Source of the DNA: JAITWN01 sp050486285
Lineage (GTDB): Bacteria; Pseudomonadota; Gammaproteobacteria; SZUA-140
Assembly (NCBI GenBank): GCA_050486285.1
Contig: JBJHCZ010000007.1
Location: 62,001-126,000, forward strand
Length of the DNA stretch: 64,000 bases
Direction of reading: 5' to 3'
Shown here: positions 54,070 to 62,092 of the stretch, piece after piece
Layout of the letters: every line of letters starts with the position of its first letter
Numbering within the stretch: position 1 is the first letter of the stretch
Position numbers and translations under genes: made by a program
Notes under the pieces: generated by a model
Databases searched by the model: none
Seen by the model: the letters and a program-made list of their open reading frames with translations, nothing else
Told to the model about the DNA's origin: nothing

Positions 54070-56127
54070 CTACACCGCGATCCCGCTGTGCCGCAACAAC
54101 GCATCGATCTGCGGCTCCCGTCCGCGGAATTCGACGAACAGCTCCATCGGATCGCGTGAGCCGCCCTGTTCGAGGATCGTGGTCAGGAAGCGGCGCGCGG
54201 TCTCCTCGTTGAACAGGCCCTCTTCCTCGAACAGCGCGAAGGCGTCGCTCGACAGCACCTCGGCCCACTTGTAACCGTAATAGCCGGCCGCGTAGCCGCC
54301 GGCGAAGATATGCGAGAAGCTGTGCGGGAAGCGGTTGAACGCCGGCGGCCTGACCACCGCGACGCGCGCGCGGACCTCCTCGAGGATCTCGTAGATGCGC
54401 CCGCCGCGCGCCGGGTCGTACTCGGCGTGCATGCGGAAGTCGAACAGCGCGAACTCGAGCTGGCGCAGCATCTTCATGCCGGACTGGAAATTACGCGCCG
54501 CGAGCAGGCGCTCGAACATGTCCCTCGGCAACGGCTCGCCGCTGCGCCAGTGCCCCGAGAACAGCGGCAGCGTCTCGCGCTGCCAGCACCAGTTCTCCAT
54601 GAACTGGCTCGGCAACTCGACCGCGTCCCACGGCACGCCCTGGATGCCGGCGACGCCGGGGTCGTCGACGCGGGTCAGCAGGTGATGCAGACCGTGGCCG
54701 AATTCGTGGAACAGGGTCAGCACCTCGTCGTGGGTCAGCAGCGCGGGGTTGTCGCCGACCGGCGGCGTGAAATTGCACACCAGATAAGCGACCGGGATCT
54801 CGAGGCCGGCGGGGGTATTGCGGCGGATCACGCACTCGTCCATCCAGGCGCCGCCGCGCTTGTTCGGCCGCGCGTAAAGGTCGATGTAGAACTGACCGCG
54901 CAACTCGCCGCCGGCGTCGAGAACCTCGAAGAACAATACGTCGGGATGCCAGGTCTGCACGCCCTCGCGCGGGCGGATGGTGATGCCGTACAGCCGCTTG
55001 ACGATCGCGAACATGCCGTCGAGCACCCGCGTGTGCGGGAACCACGCGCGCAACTCCTCCTGCGACAGGTCGAAGGCATGGCGCCTGAGCTTCTCAGAGG
55101 CGTAGAACAGGTCCCAGGCCTCGACGCGGTCGAGGCCGAGCTGCTCGCCCGCGAAGGCCGTCAGCTCGTCGAACTCGCGACGCGCGACCGGCAGCGTGCG
55201 CGCGGCGAGGTCATGCAGGAAATCGAGGACCTGGCGCGTGCTGCCGGCCATGCGCGTCTCGAGCGAGCGCTCGGCGTAGTTCGCGAAGCCGAGCAGGCGT
55301 GCCTGCTCGTGGCGCAGCGCGAGGATCCGCTCCATCAGCGGACCGTTGTCCCAGCGACCGGCGCAGGGGCCTTCATCGGACGCGCGCGTGACGAAGGCCT
55401 CGTACATCTCGCGGCGCAGCGCGCGGTCATCGGCATGGGTCATCACCGCGAGATACGACGGGTACTCGAGCGTGAACAGCCAGCCTTCCTGGTCGCTGCG
55501 CTGCGCGGTCTGGCGCGCCGACGCGCGCACCGACTCCGGCAGGCCGGCGAGGCCGGCCTCGTCGGCGACGAGCCGCGTCCAGCCGTTGGTCGCATCGAGC
55601 AGGTTCTGCTCGAACTTCGAGTTCAGCATCGCGAGCTCCTGCACGATCTCGCGGAAGCGCGTCTTGTCGGCATCGGCGAGCGCGATGCCGGACAGGCGGA
55701 AGTCGCGCAGTGCATTATCGACGATCTTGCGCCGCGACCGGCTGAGCCGCGGAAAGTCTTCGCGATGACGGATCACCTCGTAGGCGCGATAGAGGCCCTC
55801 GTTCTGTCCCAGCTCGGCGAGATACGCGCTCAGCAGCGGCAGACAGGCATTGTAGGCATCGCGCAATTCCGGCGTGTTGACGACCGCGTTCAGGTGACTG
55901 ATCAGCGACCACACCCGGCTCAGCCGGTGCCCGAGGGCCTCGAGCGGCTCGCCGAGATTGTCCCAGTCGTAGCCCTCGCCGCGCGCAATCAGCGCCTCGA
56001 TACGCGCGCGATTGTCGGCGATGACCCATTCCATCGCCGGCAGCGCCTGTTCGGGCCGGATGTCGGCGAAGCGCGGGAGGGTGCTGAAATCGACCAGGGG
56101 ATTGTCTGCGGGCGGGAGTATCGGCAT
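54070..56127 (-). CDS. prlC: Oligopeptidase A (M3 family metallopeptidase)
   Basis: 685 aa from ATG 56127 (M-P-I-L-P-P-A-D-N-P-L), which fits the family N-terminus; ATG 56160 would add 11 residues. It degrades short peptides and cleaved signal peptides in the cytoplasm. Zinc site H-E-F-G-H-G-L-H-H near residue 470 with the third ligand Glu in the following helix (F-M-E-N-W region near 505). The C-terminal F-S-H-I-F-A-G-G-Y-A-A-G-Y-Y-G-Y-K-W-A is the M3 signature. Length and order of motifs are normal. Confidence 0.95.
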   Translation of the reverse strand: MPILPPADNPLVDFSTLPRFADIRPEQALPAMEWVIADNRARIEALIARGEGYDWDNLGEPLEALGHRLSRVWSLISHLNAVVNTPELRDAYNACLPLLSAYLAELGQNEGLYRAYEVIRHREDFPRLSRSRRKIVDNALRDFRLSGIALADADKTRFREIVQELAMLNSKFEQNLLDATNGWTRLVADEAGLAGLPESVRASARQTAQRSDQEGWLFTLEYPSYLAVMTHADDRALRREMYEAFVTRASDEGPCAGRWDNGPLMERILALRHEQARLLGFANYAERSLETRMAGSTRQVLDFLHDLAARTLPVARREFDELTAFAGEQLGLDRVEAWDLFYASEKLRRHAFDLSQEELRAWFPHTRVLDGMFAIVKRLYGITIRPREGVQTWHPDVLFFEVLDAGGELRGQFYIDLYARPNKRGGAWMDECVIRRNTPAGLEIPVAYLVCNFTPPVGDNPALLTHDEVLTLFHEFGHGLHHLLTRVDDPGVAGIQGVPWDAVELPSQFMENWCWQRETLPLFSGHWRSGEPLPRDMFERLLAARNFQSGMKMLRQLEFALFDFRMHAEYDPARGGRIYEILEEVRARVAVVRPPAFNRFPHSFSHIFAGGYAAGYYGYKWAEVLSSDAFALFEEEGLFNEETARRFLTTILEQGGSRDPMELFVEFRGREPQIDALLRHSGIAV

Positions 56128-56183
56128 CGTCTGTGGACCTTCTGTCACGGCTATCTGCATTCATGATACGACATCAGTCCAAT

Positions 56184-56221
56184 GGGGTCAGATTCGTTTG
56201 ATCGCAAACGAGCCTGACCCC
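56184..56221. repeat. 38-bp imperfect palindrome, copy o (prlC/gor divergent gap)
   Basis: Arms GGGGTCAGATTCGTTTG and CAAACGAGCCTGACCCC with two mismatches and a 4-nt ATCG loop. It looks like a GATC-ended element in which the interior and inner arm ends have been lost. It occupies most of the gap between the divergent prlC and gor starts. Confidence 0.88.
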
Positions 56222-56241
56222 TTCTGAGGTACTATTACCGG

Positions 56242-57594
56242 ATGCAATACGACCTCATCGTCATCGGCGGCGGCAGCGGCGGGATCGCGACGGCGGTACG
56301 GGCGGCGCGGCATGGCGCGCGCGTCGCGCTGGTCGAGGCCGGCCGACTCGGCGGCACCTGCGTCAATCTCGGCTGCGTGCCGAAGAAGGTCATGTGGCAT
56401 GCGGCGGCGATCGCCGAGGCCCTGCATGACGCGCCGGACTACGGCTTCGATGCCGCGCTGAGCGAGGTCGACTGGGCCCAGCTCCGGGACGCGCGCGACC
56501 GCTACATCGAACGCCTGAACGGCATCTATCGCGACCAGCTCGCCGACGCCGGCGTCGCGATCATCGAGGGCCGCGGCCGCTTCATCGCGCCGCGGCGCAT
56601 CGCCGTCGACGGTCACGGCGGACTCGAGGCCGCGCATGTCGTCATCGCGACCGGCGGCCGCCCGATCGTGCCGGCGATCCCCGGCGCGGAACACGGCATC
56701 ACCTCCGACGGCTTCTTCGCGCTCGACCACCAGCCGCGCGACGTCGCGATCGCGGGTTCCGGCTATGTCGCGGTCGAACTCGCCGGCATCTTTCGCGCCC
56801 TTGGCAGCCGCGTCACCGTACTGCCGCGCGGCCCGCACCTGCTCGGCAGCTTCGACCCGATGCTGCGCGAGGCCCTGCGCGAGACGATGATCGCGAACGG
56901 CATCACGATCGTGACCGACGCGCTGATCCGCGCGGTCGAACGCGGCGCCGACGGCCGCCTGACCCTCGACTGCGGCCACGGCCTGCGCCTCGGCGACTAC
57001 GACACCCTGCTGTGGGCCGTCGGTCGCCGCCCGAACACCGAGGCCCTCGACCTCGCCGCCGCCGGCCTCGAGACCGACGAATCCGGCTTCCTCCCCGTCG
57101 ATGACCGGCAGGACACCCGCGTCCCGGGCATCCACGCCGTCGGCGACGTCACCGGCCGCGTCGCGCTGACGCCGGTCGCGATCGCCGCCGGCCGCCGTCT
57201 CGCCGACCGCCTGTTCGGCGGCCGCCCCGACAGCCGCCTCGACTACGAGATGATCCCGACCGTACTGTTCAGCCACCCGCCGATCGGCACCGTCGGCCTG
57301 ACTGAAGACGAGGCCCGCATGCGCCACGGCAACGCGGTGCAGGTCTGGCAGTCGCGCTACACTCCGCTCTATCATGCCATCACGACCCGCAAGCTGCGCG
57401 CCGCGGTCAAGCTGGTCACGGTCGGTCCGGAGCAGCGCGTCGTCGGCTGTCACGTGTTCGGTCCCGGCGCGGATGAATTGTTGCAGGGCTTCGCGGTCGC
57501 GATCCGCATGGGCGCGACCAAGCAGGACCTCGACGACACCGTCCCGATCCATCCGACCGCGGCAGAGGAGCTGATCGGGCTGCGTCCGGCATGA
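56242..57594 (+). CDS. gor: Glutathione-disulfide reductase
   Basis: 450 aa flavoprotein that reduces GSSG with NADPH. FAD site I-G-G-G-S-G-G-I near residue 8, redox disulfide G-G-T-C-V-N-L-G-C-V-P-K-K near 36-48, NAD(P) loop A-G-S-G-Y-V-A-V-E-L-A-G near 172 followed by R-G near 197 (NADPH preference), FAD second motif G-I-H-A-V-G-D-V-T near 293, and the catalytic H-P-T-A-A-E-E near the C-terminus. Length equals E. coli Gor. Followed by a long hairpin. Confidence 0.93.
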   Translation: MQYDLIVIGGGSGGIATAVRAARHGARVALVEAGRLGGTCVNLGCVPKKVMWHAAAIAEALHDAPDYGFDAALSEVDWAQLRDARDRYIERLNGIYRDQLADAGVAIIEGRGRFIAPRRIAVDGHGGLEAAHVVIATGGRPIVPAIPGAEHGITSDGFFALDHQPRDVAIAGSGYVAVELAGIFRALGSRVTVLPRGPHLLGSFDPMLREALRETMIANGITIVTDALIRAVERGADGRLTLDCGHGLRLGDYDTLLWAVGRRPNTEALDLAAAGLETDESGFLPVDDRQDTRVPGIHAVGDVTGRVALTPVAIAAGRRLADRLFGGRPDSRLDYEMIPTVLFSHPPIGTVGLTEDEARMRHGNAVQVWQSRYTPLYHAITTRKLRAAVKLVTVGPEQRVVGCHVFGPGADELLQGFAVAIRMGATKQDLDDTVPIHPTAAEELIGLRPA

Positions 57595-57636
57595 CGAGGA
57601 CGTTTCATCCTATCGCCGGTGGCGCAGCATCATCCT

Positions 57637-57718
57637 GGCTGCGCGGGGTTTCCCTTTCCATGACCCTCGGCCGCAGGGATGCGGCCGCGGGTCATGGAAA
57701 GGGAAACCCCGCGCAGCC
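57637..57718. repeat. 82-bp long hairpin between gor and the carbonic anhydrase gene
   Basis: 39-nt arms (57637-57675 and 57680-57718) with one mismatch and a 4-nt GGGA loop. Left arm begins GGCTGCGCGGGGTTTCCC. No GGGGTCAGA head, so it is a separate palindrome type. It lies 43 bp after the gor stop and 32 bp before the next start, and would stop or slow transcription, but no T-run follows. Confidence 0.92.
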
Positions 57719-57750
57719 TGTCCACTGAAACAGGCTGAGGAGATACCCCG

Positions 57751-58278
57751 ATGACCATCCGCGATTTCGAAGGCATCACCCCGAAGCTCGGCGCCCGCGT
57801 CTACATCGATGACGCCGCGGTCGTCATCGGCGACGTCACGATCGGCGATGATGCCTCGCTGTGGCCGATGGTCGTCGCCCGCGGCGACGTCCACCGCATC
57901 ACGATCGGCGCCGGCACCAATATCCAGGACGGCTCGGTGCTGCACGTCACCGCCGACAACCGCTTCAATCCCGGCGGCTATCCGCTCACGGTCGGCGCGA
58001 ATGTCACCGTCGGTCACGGCGCGATCCTGCATGCGTGCACGATCGGCGACCTCGTGCTGGTCGGCATGGGCGCGACGATCCTCGACGGCGCGCGCGTGCA
58101 GGATCGTGTCATGATCGGCGCCGGCAGCCTCGTCGCGCCGGGCAAGGTCCTCGAGAGCGGCTACCTCTACCTCGGCAGCCCCGCGAAACAGGTCCGCAAG
58201 CTCAGGGATCGCGAACTCGACTACCTCGAATTCTCGGCGCGGCACTACATCGAACTGAAGGACCGGCATCTTGGATGA
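57751..58278 (+). CDS. Gamma-carbonic anhydrase family protein (YrdA-like)
   Basis: 175 aa left-handed beta-helix protein built from hexapeptide repeats (V-V-I-G-D-V, T-I-G-D-D-A and so on). Metal-ligand His positions are present: S-V-L-H-V-T near residue 70 and V-G-H-G-A-I-L-H-A-C near 90-97, with R-G-D-V near 45. Family members are zinc or iron carbonic anhydrases, or inactive relatives, so enzyme activity is likely but unproven. GAGGAG lies 8-9 nt before ATG 57751. Downstream is palindrome q. Confidence 0.92.
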   Translation: MTIRDFEGITPKLGARVYIDDAAVVIGDVTIGDDASLWPMVVARGDVHRITIGAGTNIQDGSVLHVTADNRFNPGGYPLTVGANVTVGHGAILHACTIGDLVLVGMGATILDGARVQDRVMIGAGSLVAPGKVLESGYLYLGSPAKQVRKLRDRELDYLEFSARHYIELKDRHLG

Positions 58279-58280
58279 AT

Positions 58281-58353
58281 GGGGTCAGAGTACTTTTTCG
58301 GGAACGAACCCCGGGTTTTCTGAGGAACGTAGACGAAAAAGAACTCTGACCCC
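58281..58353. repeat. 73-bp palindromic element, copy q (carbonic anhydrase/hydrolase convergent gap)
   Basis: Arms GGGGTCAGAGTACTTTTTCG (58281-58300) and CGAAAAAGAACTCTGACCCC (58334-58353), one mismatch, 33-nt interior. On the plus strand it is followed by GTTTTT, so it may also act as a terminator for the carbonic anhydrase gene. Confidence 0.93.
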
Positions 58354-58362
58354 GTTTTTCCG

Positions 58363-59184
58363 TTATTTCAGATGACGCGCATAAAACGCGGCGAGGCCTT
58401 CGAAGTAACGGCGGCCGCTGGCGATATGACCGTCGTAGTGCCGTCCCTCGATATCCATGAAGACCTTCGGCTCGTTGGCCGCTTCGAACAGGGCCTGACC
58501 GTGGCGATACGGGATCAGCTCGTCCTCCCGTCCGTGCACGACCAACACCGGGCAGCGCACCTTCCGCAGATTTTCACGTACCGGATAGCGGCAGCGCATC
58601 AGCAGACGCGCCGGCAGCAGCGGATACAGTTCGGCGGCGACCTCGGGCATCGACGTGAACGTCGACTCGATCACCAGCGCGGCCGGCGTGTGTCGCGCGG
58701 CGAGCCAGGACGCGATCGCCGCGCCGAGCGAACGGCCGTGCAGCACGATGCGGTCCGGCGCGAGGCCGCGGGTCTCGACCAGCCAGCGCCACGCGGCCTC
58801 GGCATCGCGATAGGTACCCTGCTCGTCCGGCACGCCCTCGCTGCGGCCATAGCCGCGATAATCGAACAGGAACACGCTGAAACCGAGCTCCTGGAACAGC
58901 TCGATCGAATGGATCGCGTGCGAGATGTTGCGCGTGTTGCCGTGAAAGTACAGCAGCACATGATCCGCCTCCGCATTCGGCACGAACCAGCCGTGCAGGC
59001 GGACGCCGTCGTCGGCCACGAGCTCGACGTCTTCATAAGCGAAGCCGTGCGCGTCCGGCGTGTCGATGATCTCGCGCAGCGGCTTGTAGATGCGCCGTGA
59101 CTGGTTCACATAGACGCGCAACACGATCAGCGCATAAACGACGAGCGCCGCGATCAGCAGCGCCAGCAGCACGTACATCAGCAT
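58363..59184 (-). CDS. Alpha/beta hydrolase, membrane anchored (BEM46/COG1073 type)
   Basis: 273 aa. N-terminal membrane helix (V-L-L-A-L-L-I-A-A-L-V-V-Y-A-L). Catalytic features: oxyanion H-G-N-T-R near residue 80, nucleophile elbow H-G-R-S-L-G-A near 150, acid in H-G-R-E-D-E-L-I-P near 215, and His in G-R-H-Y-D near 243. A serine hydrolase tethered to the membrane; substrate unknown, the relatives include thioesterase-like and peptidase-like proteins. Stands alone on the minus strand, divergent from the ADP-ribosylglycohydrolase gene. Confidence 0.88.
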   Translation of the reverse strand: MLMYVLLALLIAALVVYALIVLRVYVNQSRRIYKPLREIIDTPDAHGFAYEDVELVADDGVRLHGWFVPNAEADHVLLYFHGNTRNISHAIHSIELFQELGFSVFLFDYRGYGRSEGVPDEQGTYRDAEAAWRWLVETRGLAPDRIVLHGRSLGAAIASWLAARHTPAALVIESTFTSMPEVAAELYPLLPARLLMRCRYPVRENLRKVRCPVLVVHGREDELIPYRHGQALFEAANEPKVFMDIEGRHYDGHIASGRRYFEGLAAFYARHLK

Positions 59185-59242
59185 GCGCGCCCACCCGGCC
59201 GCGGCCGCCGCTTGATCATGCCCTTCATTCCATGTCTAATGG

Positions 59243-60175
59243 ATGAACACCATGTCCGACCTGATCCAGACCAAGACCCTCGGCGCGCTGATCGGCGGCG
59301 CGCTCGGCGACGCCATCGGCGAGATCGCCTGTCGCGACCCTGCCCGCGACGCTGTGCTTGCGCAGCTCGATCAGGTCGAGCAGTTGCGTTACACCGACGA
59401 CACCGTCATGGCGATCGCGGTCGCCGAGACGCTGATCGAATTCGGCGACGTCGAACCGCAGATCCTCGGCAACCTGTTTCAGGAACGCTATCACAAGGAG
59501 CCGTGGCGCGGTTACAGCGAGAGCATCCAGAATATTTATGCACTGGTCAAGAATGAAGGTATCGGCTATGTCGATGCCGCGACCCGGCTCTATGGCGGCG
59601 AAGGCTCGTTCGGCAACGGCGCGGCGATGCGCGTCGCGCCGGTCGCGTTGTTCTTCCGCCATTCCGACCGGCTCGACGATCGCATCGCAGCCGCCTCGCG
59701 CGTGACTCATGCCCATGCGGTCGCGATCGACGGCGCGCGCATACTGGCCACCGCGCTGCTGAAGGCGCTCGCGATCAATCCGCAGCGCCCGTTCTCTCCG
59801 CACGCCTTTCTCGAGGACATCGGCGGCGCCGCGCACAGCGCAGAGTTTCGCGCGAAGCTCGCGACGCTGGCGCAACTGCTCGACCGCGGTACGCCACCCG
59901 CCGTGGCCGTCGAGGCGCTCGGCCACGGCACCGCCGCGCACGAATCGGTGCCGTTCGCGCTGTACAGCTTCCTGATCCATCCGCATGAATTCATCGAGTG
60001 CCTGCTGTGCGCGGTGCTGCACGGCGGCGACCGGGGCACGCTGGGGACCATGGCGGGGACGCTGAGCGGCGCCTTCCTCGGCGTCGATGCGCTGCCCGAC
60101 GCGTGGCGGCGCAAGCTCGAGAACGAACAGCATATCGAGACGCTCGCGCGCGAGATCGCCGCGCGCGCTCAGTGA
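59243..60175 (+). CDS. ADP-ribosylglycohydrolase family protein
   Basis: 310 aa, mostly helical. The family removes ADP-ribose from proteins or small molecules using two magnesium ions. Motifs: G-A-L-I-G-G-A-L-G-D-A-I-G near residue 14, Y-T-D-D-T-V-M near 50-56 (metal-binding Asp pair), F-G-N-G-A-A-M-R-V-A-P near 123, T-H-A-H-A-V-A-I-D-G-A near 155, and A-V-L-H-G-G-D-R-G-T near 257-266. In most members the last motif is G-G-D-T-D-T; here the second Asp is Gly265 and the Thr is Arg264, so one metal ligand is missing. No cognate ADP-ribosyltransferase such as DraT is seen nearby. Its 3' end overlaps aroE by 7 bp. Confidence 0.9.
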   Translation: MNTMSDLIQTKTLGALIGGALGDAIGEIACRDPARDAVLAQLDQVEQLRYTDDTVMAIAVAETLIEFGDVEPQILGNLFQERYHKEPWRGYSESIQNIYALVKNEGIGYVDAATRLYGGEGSFGNGAAMRVAPVALFFRHSDRLDDRIAAASRVTHAHAVAIDGARILATALLKALAINPQRPFSPHAFLEDIGGAAHSAEFRAKLATLAQLLDRGTPPAVAVEALGHGTAAHESVPFALYSFLIHPHEFIECLLCAVLHGGDRGTLGTMAGTLSGAFLGVDALPDAWRRKLENEQHIETLAREIAARAQ

Positions 60176-61038
60176 CCGAGGGCCGAGCGCAGTTCCGCGC
60201 GCACCGGCGCGGTCTCCGGCCGCACGCCGCGCCATAGCAGAAAGGATTCCGCGGCCTGCTCGACCAGCATCCCCAGGCCATCCGCGCTGCCCGCCGCGCC
60301 ATGGGCCGCGGCCCAGCGCAGAAACGGCGTCGGCGCCTTCCCGTACATCATGTCGTAGCACCAGCCGCCGGAGGCGATCGCCGACGGCGGCAGCGGCAGG
60401 GCCTCGCCGTGCAGGCTCGCCGAGGTGCAATTGACGACCAGGTCGAAGGCGCGATCGCGCAGTTCCCCGAAACCGCAGCCGTCGATCGGCACGCCATGCC
60501 CGTCGAAGGCCTTCGCGAGTTCGAAGGCGCGGTCGGCGGTGCGGTTGACGATGACCAGCGCGGCGGGGCCTTCGTCGAGCAATGGACCGAGCGCGCCGCG
60601 CGCCGCGCCGCCGGCGCCGACGACGAGCACGCGACGGCCGGCGATCGTGACGCCGAGATTCACGGTCAGGTCGCGTATCAGGCCGACGCCGTCGGTGTTG
60701 TCGCCGTGGATGCGGCCGCCGCCGAGGAATATCACCGTGTTGACCGCGCCGGCCAGCTCGGCGCGCGGGCTGCGGCTGTCGGCGAGGCGCCAGGCCTCGC
60801 GCTTGAACGGCAGCGTGATGTTCAGGCCCTTGCCGCCGGCGCCCTGGAAGTTGCCGACCGCCTGCGCAAAGCCGCCCTCATCGACCTGGATCGCCTCATA
60901 GACGAGGCGCTGCCCGGTCTGGCGCGCGAACGCGGCATGGATGCGCGGCGACAGGCTGTGGGAAACGGGATTGCCGATCACCGCGTAGCGGTCGGGCGGG
61001 GCATCGAAAAAATCGGGGTCAGAGTAGACCGTGTCCAT
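60169..61038 (-). CDS. aroE: Shikimate 5-dehydrogenase
   Basis: 289 aa from ATG 61038. It reduces 3-dehydroshikimate to shikimate with NADPH. Motifs: R-Y-A-V-I-G-N-P-V-S-H-S-L-S-P near residue 17, N-I-T-L-P-F-K near 75, G-A-V-N-T-V near 97, G-D-N-T-D-G-V-G near 112, NADP loop V-V-G-A-G-G-A-A-R-G near 137. The family domain begins at about residue 16; the only upstream ATG codons or GTG codons lie inside the 71-bp palindrome r, so the palindrome supplies the start and a 15-residue N-terminal tail (M-D-T-V-Y-S-D-P-D-F-F). A GTG at Val20 would cut into the fold. Confidence 0.95.
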   Translation of the reverse strand: MDTVYSDPDFFDAPPDRYAVIGNPVSHSLSPRIHAAFARQTGQRLVYEAIQVDEGGFAQAVGNFQGAGGKGLNITLPFKREAWRLADSRSPRAELAGAVNTVIFLGGGRIHGDNTDGVGLIRDLTVNLGVTIAGRRVLVVGAGGAARGALGPLLDEGPAALVIVNRTADRAFELAKAFDGHGVPIDGCGFGELRDRAFDLVVNCTSASLHGEALPLPPSAIASGGWCYDMMYGKAPTPFLRWAAAHGAAGSADGLGMLVEQAAESFLLWRGVRPETAPVRAELRSALGH

Positions 61039-61077
61039 CGTCCCGATGGACACGGTCTACTCTGACCCCGATTTTTT
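61007..61077. repeat. 71-bp perfect palindrome, copy r (hemB/aroE boundary)
   Basis: 34-nt perfect arms around a 3-nt TCC loop. From the outside in, each arm holds AAAAAATC, the 15-nt canonical GGGGTCAGAGTAGAC, and CGTGTCCATCG. T-runs lie on both outer ends, so it looks like a bidirectional terminator. It contains the hemB stop codon and the aroE start codon. Confidence 0.96.
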
Positions 61078-62085
61078 CAGCCAGGCGGCGGCGTCTTTTG
61101 CGTAGTAGGTCAGGATCGCGTCGGCGCCGGCGCGCTTGATCGAGACCAGGCTCTCGAGCACGGTCGCGCGTTCATCGAGCCAGCCGCGCTCGGCGGCGGC
61201 CTTGAGCATCGCGTATTCGCCGCTGACCTGGTAGACGAAGGTCGGCACGCCGAAGCGTTGCTTGACGCGGTGGACGATGTCGAGATACGGCAGGCCGGGC
61301 TTGATCATGACCATATCGGCGCCCTCGTCGATGTCGAGCGCGACCTCGTGCAGGGCCTCGTCCGAGTTCGCCGGGTCCATCTGGTAGGTGTATTTATCGC
61401 CGGCGCCGAGGTTCTCCGCCGAACCGACCGCGTCGCGGAACGGGCCATAGAAGCTCGACGCATACTTTGCCGCATAGGCGAGGATGCGCGTGTTGGTGTG
61501 TCCGGCCGCCTCGAGCGCCGCGCGAATCGCGCCGATGCGGCCGTCCATCATGTCGGACGGCGCGACAATATCCGCGCCGGCCTCGGCATGGGACAGCGCC
61601 TGGCGCACCAGCGCCGCGACGGTCTCGTCGTTGACGACATAACCGGCCTCGTCGATCAGACCGTCCTGGCCGTGGGTCGTGAACGGGTCGAGGGCAACGT
61701 CGGTGATGACGCCGAGTGCCGGAAAGGCCTGCTTCAATGCACGCACCGCGCGCTGGGCGATGCCTTCGGGGTTCCACGCCTCGCGCGCGTCGAGACTCTT
61801 TTGTTCGGGCGGCGTCACCGGAAACAGCGCGACCGCGGGGACGCCGAGGCCGGAGAGGATCTCGGCCTCGCGCAGCAGCTCGTCGATGCCGACGCGCTCG
61901 ACGCCCGGCATCGACGACACCGGCTCGCGCCGGCGCGGGCTGTCGAGCACGAACAGCGGGCAGATCAGGTCGTCGACCGTGAGCAGGGTCTCGCGCATCA
62001 GCCGGCGGCTGAACGCATCGCGACGCATCCGGCGCATGCGCCGGCGTGGAAAGGCGCCGCCCTGCTCGCTGTTGCCTTCGCTCAT
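61057..62085 (-). CDS. hemB: Delta-aminolevulinic acid dehydratase (porphobilinogen synthase)
   Basis: 342 aa. It condenses two 5-aminolevulinates into porphobilinogen for heme. Motifs: N-terminal F-P-R-R-R-M-R-R-M-R-R near 12, A-L-D-P-F-T-T-H-G-Q-D-G near 125 (Asp-rich form, without the zinc-binding cysteines), M-M-D-G-R-I near 175, A-K-Y-A-S-S-F-Y-G-P-F with the first Schiff-base Lys, M-I-K-P-G-L-P-Y-L-D with the second near 258, and Y-Q-V-S-G-E-Y. So a magnesium-dependent type is predicted. The C-terminal Gly-Ser-Glu and stop derive from palindrome r. Confidence 0.97.
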   Translation of the reverse strand: MSEGNSEQGGAFPRRRMRRMRRDAFSRRLMRETLLTVDDLICPLFVLDSPRRREPVSSMPGVERVGIDELLREAEILSGLGVPAVALFPVTPPEQKSLDAREAWNPEGIAQRAVRALKQAFPALGVITDVALDPFTTHGQDGLIDEAGYVVNDETVAALVRQALSHAEAGADIVAPSDMMDGRIGAIRAALEAAGHTNTRILAYAAKYASSFYGPFRDAVGSAENLGAGDKYTYQMDPANSDEALHEVALDIDEGADMVMIKPGLPYLDIVHRVKQRFGVPTFVYQVSGEYAMLKAAAERGWLDERATVLESLVSIKRAGADAILTYYAKDAAAWLKKSGSE

Positions 62086-62092
62086 CGCCGAA

